Source: Polyangiaceae bacterium
GTDB lineage: Bacteria > Myxococcota_A > Polyangia > Polyangiales > Polyangiaceae
Assembly (NCBI GenBank): GCA_029261965.1
Contig: JAJDAH010000253.1
Coordinates: forward strand, 1-37,522
Reading direction: 5' to 3'
Length of the DNA stretch: 37,522 nucleotides
This document shows, piece after piece, positions 7,934 through 14,646 of the stretch. Under the pieces are notes generated by a model. The model had not been told where the DNA came from. It saw nothing but the letters and a program-made list of their open reading frames with translations, and searched no databases. A program made the position numbers and the translations under genes. The stretch's first letter is position 1; every line of letters starts with the position of its first letter.

Positions 7934-8197
7934 GTGGCTGCCCCGATCGCTTTTGGTGGCACCCTGCGAGAGTTGAGCCGCGAGCCACAATACAAGGCCG
8001 TTTGGATCCCGTTCGCACTCGCGGCGGTACTCGTCGTTGGCGGGCTCGGCTGGTTCTCGATCCAACTCGCGACTCGTCCGTCGTGCAGCCAGATCGAAAG
8101 CTGGGACGAGTGCGAAGAAGCTTCACACTGCGACGCGGCGCACTTGTTCCCCGTGGAGGGCTATCAGGGGCCCGCGTGGAAGTGCGCGTCCAAATGA
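7934..8197 (+). CDS. Small single-pass membrane protein
   Basis: 87 residues from GTG 7934 (alternative TTG 7973). One transmembrane helix, about residues 24-44 (IPFALAAVLVVGGLGWFSI), is followed by a Cys-containing extracytoplasmic tail: PSCSQIESWDECEEASHCDA and a final KCASK, with four Cys that could form two disulfides. It is divergent from the membrane protein on the other strand (36 bp between starts). The frame is open further upstream but only this part has protein-like composition. Family not recognised. Confidence 0.5.
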   Translation: MAAPIAFGGTLRELSREPQYKAVWIPFALAAVLVVGGLGWFSIQLATRPSCSQIESWDECEEASHCDAAHLFPVEGYQGPAWKCASK

Positions 8198-8217
8198 TTA
8201 CGAATCGTCCAAAAAAG

Positions 8218-8280
8218 TGACGATTATTCACTAAATTGTGACGATTAGCGCCATGATTTGACGATTAATCGTCAAATCAT
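8218..8280. promoter_or_regulatory. Operator: 28-bp perfect palindrome plus three TGACGATTA direct repeats
   Basis: TGACGATTA occurs at 8218-8226, 8239-8247 and 8259-8267, with starts 21 and 20 bp apart (two helical turns, same face). The third copy is half of a perfect 28-bp palindrome at 8253-8280 (half-site ATGATTTGACGATT), whose other arm is TAATCGTCA at 8266-8274. A partial half-site, AATCGTC, lies at 8203-8209. The regulated gene starts 12 bp downstream and encodes an N-terminal HTH, so autoregulation is the natural inference. Confidence 0.75.
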
Positions 8281-8286
8281 TACCTT
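8258..8286 (+). promoter_or_regulatory. Putative sigma-70-type promoter inside the operator
   Basis: TTGACG (8258-8263) as -35 and TACCTT (8281-8286) as -10 are separated by exactly 17 bp, and the spacer is the palindrome itself. The -10 ends 6 nt before the GTG at 8293, so the transcript would be leaderless; no Shine-Dalgarno is present. A protein bound to the palindrome would block RNA polymerase. Confidence 0.45.
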
Positions 8287-8292
8287 TACGCG

Positions 8293-9312
8293 GTGAAGCG
8301 AGTCGACGTCAAAGCGGTCATACGCAAGCTCTCGGGCGAGCAGTCTCGGCTCACCCCGGGCGAGGTCGCGCGAGAGGCAGAGGTGACCCGGCAAACGGCT
8401 CATCGCCATCTGTCCACGATGGTCGAGCTCGGTGAGCTCGCGCGGAAAGGCCAAGGCCGAAGCACGCACTACGTTCGCCTCGGGGCCGAGCCAGCTCCCG
8501 ATGGTGGTTGGGAAGCGTTCGTCGATGATCGCGCAGGCCTCGAAGAAGACGAGGTTTGGAAACGAGTGTCGAAGGCGCAAGCGCTGGTCGGCTTGAAAGA
8601 CCCCGCACTCGAGACGGCGCACTACGCGCTCACCGAGCTGGTCAACAACGCCATCGAGCACTCCTCGGCGCGCTCGATCTCGATTCGTGTCGGCCGCGGC
8701 CTCGATCCCGTGCGCATCGAAGTGAAGGACGATGGCGTCGGCATCTTCCGTCACGTGTGTGCAGGGCTTGGGCTTGCCAGTCCCCTCGAGGCGGTACAAG
8801 AGCTCCACAAGGGCAAAACGACGACAATGCCGGACCGACACACTGGGGAAGGTCTCTTTTTCGTCTCGAAGGCCGTCGAGCGATTCGAGGTCGAGAGTGA
8901 TGACCTCCGCTGGATCGTGGACAACGAGCGACACGACATGGCGATCGAGTCGATGACCGATGTCGAGCGGGGCACTTTGGTGCGGCTGACACTGCGCCGA
9001 GCCTCCGGCATCACCCTCCGGTCCGTCTTCGACGAATACACCGACGACCACGAATTCAGTCGAACCCGCGCCATCGTTCGTCTGTTCGCCATGGGGGTTC
9101 GCTTCATCTCGCGTTCCGAAGCGAAGCGACTCACCCACGGCCTCGATCGCTTCAGGGAGGTCGTGCTCGACTTCGACCGCGTGCGGGGCGTGGGGCAGGG
9201 GTTTGCCGACGAAGTGTTCCGCGTGTGGGCCAAAGCCCACCCGGAAGTCCGACTGACGCCGATCAACATGTGCGAGCCCGTGGAGTTCATGGTGCGGCGC
9301 GCCGGGGTCTGA
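8293..9312 (+). CDS. HTH + GHKL ATPase + STAS-like (DUF4325) regulator
   Basis: 339 residues in three parts. Residues 1-60 are a helix-turn-helix (GEVAREAEVTRQTAHRHLST, then a LARKGQGRSTHYVRLG wing). About 95-235 is a histidine-kinase-like ATPase: N box ALTELVNNAIEHS, G1 VKDDGVGIF, G2-like HTGEGLFFVSKAV. About 255-335 is a STAS-like domain of the DUF4325 type, ending in INMCEPVEFMVRR. GHKL and STAS domains are normally separate partners in anti-sigma/anti-anti-sigma switches; here both sit on a DNA-binding polypeptide. No phospho-acceptor His domain is seen. It is preceded by a palindromic operator and is probably autoregulated. The family is known; its signal and targets are not evident. Confidence 0.85.
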   Translation: MKRVDVKAVIRKLSGEQSRLTPGEVAREAEVTRQTAHRHLSTMVELGELARKGQGRSTHYVRLGAEPAPDGGWEAFVDDRAGLEEDEVWKRVSKAQALVGLKDPALETAHYALTELVNNAIEHSSARSISIRVGRGLDPVRIEVKDDGVGIFRHVCAGLGLASPLEAVQELHKGKTTTMPDRHTGEGLFFVSKAVERFEVESDDLRWIVDNERHDMAIESMTDVERGTLVRLTLRRASGITLRSVFDEYTDDHEFSRTRAIVRLFAMGVRFISRSEAKRLTHGLDRFREVVLDFDRVRGVGQGFADEVFRVWAKAHPEVRLTPINMCEPVEFMVRRAGV

Positions 9313-9350
9313 GCGGCGAGCGCTCACGAACTCGTAGTAGTCTGCTCCTC

Positions 9351-9833
9351 ATGAAGGGAACCCACGCACTCCTTGGGCTCGCTACGGCTGCCGGGCTGTC
9401 GGCTTGTCCGTCGCCGATGCCGACGGGTGGGCCGTGTCGGTACGAGCCGGTGTCGGGTCCTTGCTTTTTGGTCGGCCATGAGGAAGGCGCGCGGGACCAG
9501 CAGGGGGTGCACTACTTCTTGCGCTACCGCACGAACCATCCGATTCGAGAGGTGACCCACTCGATGTTCGTCAACGCAGGGCACGAGGACGAGCTGCCGG
9601 CGTTTCTCGAGAAGCACCAGGAAGTCGAGTGCTCGGGTGAGGTGATCGTGACGGGGACGTGCAATCCGGAGTCGATGAGCATCGAGGTGCCGAGTCGTTT
9701 GGGCCCGACGGCGGTGGAAGAAGCCGTGGCCGAGATGGAACGTCAGCGCGCTGGCCCCGAAGCTGGTGCGACCGTCGATGGCGGTGCGGCGGTCGGCGGC
9801 GGCGCGGCGGACGCGTCGAGCGTTTCGGACTGA
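9351..9833 (+). CDS. Small predicted lipoprotein
   Basis: 160 residues. The signal peptide ends in GLSAC with the lipidated Cys at 19. The body has paired Cys (GGPCRYEPVSGPCF, and ECSGEVIVTGTC), suggesting two disulfides, and the tail is Ala/Gly-rich (GAAVGGGAADAS). ATG 9351 is chosen because it begins the signal peptide; the frame is open further upstream inside the previous gene. TAGTCT lies 7 nt upstream of the ATG and no Shine-Dalgarno is seen. Function unknown. Confidence 0.7.
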   Translation: MKGTHALLGLATAAGLSACPSPMPTGGPCRYEPVSGPCFLVGHEEGARDQQGVHYFLRYRTNHPIREVTHSMFVNAGHEDELPAFLEKHQEVECSGEVIVTGTCNPESMSIEVPSRLGPTAVEEAVAEMERQRAGPEAGATVDGGAAVGGGAADASSVSD

Positions 9834-9980
9834 GACGCAGCTCGGAACCTGACACCGACGATGAACGGGACAACGCTGTCCCGGAAAATCGGCCCACTGG
9901 CGGGGCATCGGCGTTTGCGATTGGCTATTGTCGATCCGTTGCGTCGCTCCGCTCGAGCGATTGCTTTCGAGAGGAACGCC

Positions 9981-12326
9981 ATGAAGCTTTGGACAATCGC
10001 TCTGTCGTGCGCGCTAGCCCTTCCGGCGTGTGGATCATCCGGGAGCGACGGCGACCCGATGGAAGTGGTGACCGTGCCGGCAGCGTTCACGGTTCGCCCC
10101 GGAGTCGAAATCGCCACCGTCATCGGCGCGGATCCCGACGTGCCACTCACCTTGTACGACGCCGAGGGTACCGAGCTCGTCACGATCATCTCGGACAACT
10201 TGGGGTACGCGCACTTCGCCTACATCCCCACGGTGCCGGCGACTTTCGACTCCAAAGACGGAACCATTCCCATCGCCGACGGCCAAACTCTGAAAAAGGG
10301 CGAGGGCTACGTCATCCGAGACAACTCGAAGGATCCCCCCGAGGCGTCGGAGCCGTTTTCGGTGATGGGGGTTCACGACACGCCCGACACGGCTCTCTAC
10401 GACGGCCAGGTCATCAACGGCGTCACGTTCGGGATCCTGGGCATACCGGACGGAAGCAGCGAGGCCGACGGGTTCAATTACATCGAAATGCGCGACGGCG
10501 TGAAGCTGAGCGCGATGGTGAGGTTTCCCGATCCGGGGCTGTACGGCGACGGCCCTTACCCCACGCTGATCGAGTATTCGGGTTACTCGCCTTCGCGGCC
10601 GAACAGCCCGGAACCCGGTTCACGCATTGCCACGCTGCTCGGCTACGCGACCGTGGGAGTGAACATGCGCGGGAGCGGCTGCTCCGGCGGAGTGTTCGAT
10701 GTCTTCAATCCTGCGCAGCACGCGGACGGCTACGACATCGTCGAGGCCGTAGCACGCCAACCCTGGGTGCTGCACAACCAAGTCGGCATGGTCGGTCTCT
10801 CCTACTCGGGCATCGCGCAGCTCTATGTGGGTCGAACCAACCCGCCGAGCCTTTCCGCCATCACTCCTCTTTCGGTCATCGGGGACGCTTGGCAACAGCT
10901 CTGGCCCGGCGGGATCTTCAATGACGGTTTCACCCGTCAGTGGCTCGAAGAACGCGACCGGCAGCAATCCTCCGGCGGCCAGAACTGGACGGTCGAGCAG
11001 ATCGACGCCGGCGACACCATCTGCGAGGAGCACCAGGATCTGCGCGGGCAGAACGTCGACTTTCAATCGTTCTTTCAGCTGCTGGAGTTCTATCCCGATG
11101 ACGCGCGTGACCGCAGCCTGCCGCGACTCATCGAAGAGATCGACGTCCCCGTCTATCTGACCGGCGCGTGGCAGGACGAGCAGACCGGGCCACAGTTCGC
11201 GAACATGCTCGACCGTTTCGCCGACCGCCCGAGCAACAAGTTCACGATGTTCAATGGTCATCACCCCGACGGGTACAGCCCGCTCGTGCTCACTCGTTGG
11301 TACGAGTTTCTCGAATTCTACGTGGCGAAGCGCGTGCCCCGGATCAGCGATCTGGTGCGCGCCGTGGCTGGTGACGAGTTCTCCAAGGAGTTCGGTGTCA
11401 TGGGCCTCGGATTCGAGCCCGATCGATTCCCCGGTTTTGCCGACGATGATCTAACGGGCGCGCTCGCCGCCTTCGAGGCGGAGCCCAAGGTGCGCGTATT
11501 GTTCGAGAACGGGGCCGGCGCGACCGACGCTGGCGCACCTGCGGGTCGGTTCGAGGCGAGCTATTCCACCTGGCCACCACCTTCGGCTGTCGGCCGCAGC
11601 TTCTATCTGGGGCCGAGCGGATCGCTCGCCGCTGCTCCGGGGCCCGATGGCATGGGCGCTTACCAGCACGATCCGAACGCGGGATCCGTCACCTTCTTTG
11701 GACCCAAGGGATACGAGCTCTTGGTGCCCGTTTGGGACATCGACTGGACGGAGTTCGACGAAGGCAACCTCCTGAGCTACCTGACCGAACCGTTCACCGA
11801 AGACACGGTGTTCGCCGGTCCTGGCTACGTCGAGCTCCATATCGAGAGCGAAGTCGACGATGTCAACGTGCAAGTCACCCTCACCGAAGTGCGGGCCGAC
11901 GACATCGAAACTCTCGTCACGTCCGGTTGGCTGCGGCTCGGACACCGGAAGATCGACGACGCGGCCTCCGACGAGTTCCGGATCGAGCGCACCTTCACCC
12001 AGGAGGACTTCGCGCCTCTCGTCCCGGGCGAAATGGTCGCGGTGAAGATCCCGATCCCGTCCTTCGCGCACGCCTTCAGGGTGGGATCTCGGCTTCGGCT
12101 GATTGTCAGCACGCCGGGTCGCAACCACGGCACGTGGCAGTTCGGCGATCCCGACTACGGTGGCTCGAACCCGACTCACTCCGTCGGCCACGGCACGGCC
12201 ATGGCATCGCGTGTCTTTCTGCCCCAGGTCTCCGGCGTCACCGTCCCCGCCGGCTACCCCGAATGCCCATCGCTCCGCGGACAGCCGTGCCGACCCTATC
12301 GACCCGCGGTAAATTCGAGGCCCTGA
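9981..12326 (+). CDS. CocE/NonD-type hydrolase (S15 family), lipoprotein
   Basis: 781 residues. The signal peptide ends in ALPAC (Cys17). About 30-185 is an extra N-terminal region with strand-like character (VTVPAAFTVRPGVEIATV). The alpha/beta-hydrolase core follows: IEMRDGVKLSAMVRFPD, YPTLIEYSGY, the nucleophile GLSYSG with Ser274, Asp399 in GAWQDEQTG (the GWxD position of CocE-like enzymes) and His427/428 in NGHHPDG. The C-terminal third is the jelly-roll PepX_C domain (VELHIESEVDDVNVQVTLTE, ending near SRVFLPQVSG). Family members hydrolyse esters, amides or X-Pro dipeptides; the substrate here is unknown. GAGAGGA stands 7 nt before the ATG. The lipid anchor implies action at the cell envelope. 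Confidence 0.88.
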   Translation: MKLWTIALSCALALPACGSSGSDGDPMEVVTVPAAFTVRPGVEIATVIGADPDVPLTLYDAEGTELVTIISDNLGYAHFAYIPTVPATFDSKDGTIPIADGQTLKKGEGYVIRDNSKDPPEASEPFSVMGVHDTPDTALYDGQVINGVTFGILGIPDGSSEADGFNYIEMRDGVKLSAMVRFPDPGLYGDGPYPTLIEYSGYSPSRPNSPEPGSRIATLLGYATVGVNMRGSGCSGGVFDVFNPAQHADGYDIVEAVARQPWVLHNQVGMVGLSYSGIAQLYVGRTNPPSLSAITPLSVIGDAWQQLWPGGIFNDGFTRQWLEERDRQQSSGGQNWTVEQIDAGDTICEEHQDLRGQNVDFQSFFQLLEFYPDDARDRSLPRLIEEIDVPVYLTGAWQDEQTGPQFANMLDRFADRPSNKFTMFNGHHPDGYSPLVLTRWYEFLEFYVAKRVPRISDLVRAVAGDEFSKEFGVMGLGFEPDRFPGFADDDLTGALAAFEAEPKVRVLFENGAGATDAGAPAGRFEASYSTWPPPSAVGRSFYLGPSGSLAAAPGPDGMGAYQHDPNAGSVTFFGPKGYELLVPVWDIDWTEFDEGNLLSYLTEPFTEDTVFAGPGYVELHIESEVDDVNVQVTLTEVRADDIETLVTSGWLRLGHRKIDDAASDEFRIERTFTQEDFAPLVPGEMVAVKIPIPSFAHAFRVGSRLRLIVSTPGRNHGTWQFGDPDYGGSNPTHSVGHGTAMASRVFLPQVSGVTVPAGYPECPSLRGQPCRPYRPAVNSRP

Positions 12327-12468
12327 TCCCGAGGTGTAGCCGTTTAGTAGAGGAGATCCCGACGTCGGTGCTGGGGAAACCCGAGCCCGTTCGATGAGCG
12401 CGTGTGGGTGACAGTGCCGCGGGACGCATCGGAATTTCCGACCGCGCGCGAATCGAGGCGCGGCGGCG

Positions 12469-13170
12469 TCAGGGGATCGGTGTTCCGTCGCAGTCCGCGA
12501 CAGGCGTGGGCAACACGTTCGGGTCGTTGATGCGTTGGGCGGTGAATGTCGAGCCGTCGAGCGAGATGCCGAGACCGAGAACGGTGCCGCTGAGCACGCC
12601 GCACGCGAACTCGACGTCGTCACAAACGGGACCGCCAACGAGTCGCACTTCCACATCGAGCGGAGTGTCCGCGATGATCGGGTTGGCGGCGCCGTCTATG
12701 GGCGTCGACTGAAGTCCCGAGTCGAAGCAACCGTTCGGCTGAACGGCGATGCCGTTGTAGGCGAGGGGTGCACCCACAGGCGTGCGAGTGGTGGCCGAGA
12801 GCTGCTGAAAGGTCACGTCCATCGTCGCGCCGCCACCGGTCACCGCGACGGTGCCGATCAGCAGAATCGGCTTCGTCGGATCGATGCTCGCCGCGAAGGT
12901 GAACAGGAACTGTCGCATCGTGCCTTCGGTTCGGACGCACTCACCCGTCGGTGGAGCGAGGCATTCGAACTCGTTGAGATCTTCGATGTCCTTGAACAGT
13001 CCCGTCTCTTCTCCACGTTTCAGAAAATCGTCGAGATCGTCTTTCGGTTCGATGCAACCCGTGGCGAGCACGCCGAACGCGAGCAACACGCTCGTCGCAT
13101 GACGAGCGCGACGAGTCAGGCGTCGCGCGGGTGCGACGCGATTGGCGAACAAACGTGTTCGGGAACGCAT
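12469..13170 (-). CDS. Predicted lipoprotein, divergent from the FadL-like gene
   Basis: 233 residues from ATG 13170; the signal sequence has a very basic n-region (RRLTRRARH) and ends in LATGC with Cys39. The body has a strand-rich domain (FLFTFAASIDPTKPILLIGTVAVTG) and paired Cys. The frame is open to 13278 but the extension would put basic and hydrophobic segments before the signal peptide. Divergent from the outer-membrane protein gene with 49 bp between starts, so co-regulation and a shared envelope role are inferred. Family not recognised. Confidence 0.75.
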   Translation of the reverse strand: MRSRTRLFANRVAPARRLTRRARHATSVLLAFGVLATGCIEPKDDLDDFLKRGEETGLFKDIEDLNEFECLAPPTGECVRTEGTMRQFLFTFAASIDPTKPILLIGTVAVTGGGATMDVTFQQLSATTRTPVGAPLAYNGIAVQPNGCFDSGLQSTPIDGAANPIIADTPLDVEVRLVGGPVCDDVEFACGVLSGTVLGLGISLDGSTFTAQRINDPNVLPTPVADCDGTPIP

Positions 13171-13219
13171 TTCGTTTTTCAAACCTAGCACGACGAGAAC
13201 GGCTATTGTCCACGTGCTC

Positions 13220-14605
13220 ATGCGAATCGATTCTCGATGCGCTGTCTTCATCGCGGTCACGCTCGCTCCGTCGGTCACGCTCGCTCCGTCGGTCGCGCAC
13301 GCAGGAGGGTTCGCCTTCCCGACGTTCGGTGGTGAGCACGGTCACGCGACGACGGCGAACGCGACGGCCGTGTACTACAACCCCGGCGCGATGACGCAGA
13401 GCGATGGGTTCAACCTGATGCTCGACGGCACCCTCGTGATGCGCAAGCAGACTTGGGCACATCCCGCGTTTCCGACCGACGATACGAGCGTGCCCGGCGC
13501 TAACGAAGGCCGAGCGAAGCTGTTCAACGTGCTCTTCTCTCCGTTCCTCGGCGGGACGCTGAAGGTCGGCGACTTCGCGCTCGGGGCGGGCGCCTACGCG
13601 CCCTTCGGCGGCGCGGCGCGTTGGGACGGAAACTCCGCGTTCCAAAACGGTCCACGATCGGGGCCCGAGGACGGGGTGCAGCGCTTCCACAACATCAGCG
13701 GCTCGCTCACCAGCATCTACTTCACCGGCGCCGCGGCCTACGAGATCGCCAGCATGGTCAGCATCGGCCTCAGTCTCAACGCGATCGACACCGAAGTCAT
13801 CGAAACGCGCGCCCGCACTCCGTCCGGCGACAACAATCTGAACGCCGAGGGGCGCTCGTTCTTCGAGGTCAGCGGGTGGCAATGGAGCTTCGGCATCGGC
13901 GTGCTCGCCGAAGCCATCGAAGAGAAGCTGTGGCTCGGTCTCTCTTACCAGTCGGCTCCCAACGTGGACGGGCGCTTTCAACTCGATGGCAAGCTGACGC
14001 AAGTCAACCCGCCGGTACGCCCGGGCGAGCCCGCCAAGGTCGAGCTGAGCCAGCGCTACCCCGACATCTTGCGCTGGGGCGTCCGCTTTCGGCCGGCCAA
14101 AGTCGTCGAGCTGCGGCTCAATGGCGACCTCGAACGGTGGAGCCACATGCAGAACCAATGCCTCGCGCTCGAAGACAACCCCTGCGAGATCGCGCGGCTG
14201 GGCGGCAACGCCAACCCGGGCACCGCGCAGATCCTCCAGAACGCCAAACGCAACTGGGTCGACACCCGTCAGATCGACTTCGGTGGCAGCTGGTGGACGA
14301 ACGAAGATCATGACGTCGAGCTGTACGCGAGCGTTGGTTACGACAGTAGCGCCGTGCCGAGCTTCACGCTCGAGCCGGGGCTGAGCGATGCGCGGAAGGT
14401 CTCGATCGCTTTCGGCGGCAGAATTGCGATCGGCGATTCCGTGCATCTGCAGGCGACGTACACCCACGCCCACATGATGGAGCGCAACAACATCGGAAAC
14501 AGCGAGCTGACCCTGCTCGACCAGCCGAGCCGGTCGCCCGACGGCGGTGGCCTCTACCGCGGTTGGATTGGATTTCTCAACGGCGGAGTAGAGGTCGGTT
14601 TTTAG
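13220..14605 (+). CDS. FadL/OmpP1/TodX-family outer-membrane transport protein
   Basis: 461 residues. The signal peptide ends in VAHA, and the mature start GGFAFPTFGGEHGHATTANA followed by VYYNPGAM matches the N-terminal hatch of FadL-family porins (FadL has a similar NASAVYYNPAGM). The remainder alternates amphipathic strands and ends GWIGFLNGGVEVGF with a C-terminal Phe, as required for BAM assembly. The family imports hydrophobic compounds such as long-chain fatty acids or aromatics; the ligand is unknown. The signal peptide contains a duplicated TLAPSV unit. ATG 13220 is chosen because it gives a normal signal peptide; upstream ATG 13142 would add 26 residues overlapping the divergent lipoprotein gene. 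Confidence 0.85.
   Translation: MRIDSRCAVFIAVTLAPSVTLAPSVAHAGGFAFPTFGGEHGHATTANATAVYYNPGAMTQSDGFNLMLDGTLVMRKQTWAHPAFPTDDTSVPGANEGRAKLFNVLFSPFLGGTLKVGDFALGAGAYAPFGGAARWDGNSAFQNGPRSGPEDGVQRFHNISGSLTSIYFTGAAAYEIASMVSIGLSLNAIDTEVIETRARTPSGDNNLNAEGRSFFEVSGWQWSFGIGVLAEAIEEKLWLGLSYQSAPNVDGRFQLDGKLTQVNPPVRPGEPAKVELSQRYPDILRWGVRFRPAKVVELRLNGDLERWSHMQNQCLALEDNPCEIARLGGNANPGTAQILQNAKRNWVDTRQIDFGGSWWTNEDHDVELYASVGYDSSAVPSFTLEPGLSDARKVSIAFGGRIAIGDSVHLQATYTHAHMMERNNIGNSELTLLDQPSRSPDGGGLYRGWIGFLNGGVEVGF
13256..13291 (+). repeat. 18-bp perfect tandem duplication in a signal peptide
   Basis: GTCACGCTCGCTCCGTCG occurs twice back to back (13256-13273 and 13274-13291), coding VTLAPS VTLAPS in the hydrophobic core of the FadL-like protein. 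Loss or gain of a unit keeps frame. Confidence 0.9.
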
Positions 14606-14610
14606 CGCCA

Positions 14611-14629
14611 GCCGCGATCGGCTCGCGGC
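14611..14629. terminator. Hairpin between convergent genes
   Basis: GCCGCGA (14611-14617) pairs perfectly with TCGCGGC (14623-14629) around a 5-nt loop, in the 41-bp gap between the FadL-like and antiporter stop codons. There is no U-tract on either strand, so a classical intrinsic terminator is not certain. Confidence 0.35.
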
Positions 14630-14646
14630 CGTGCGGTCGACGTCGA

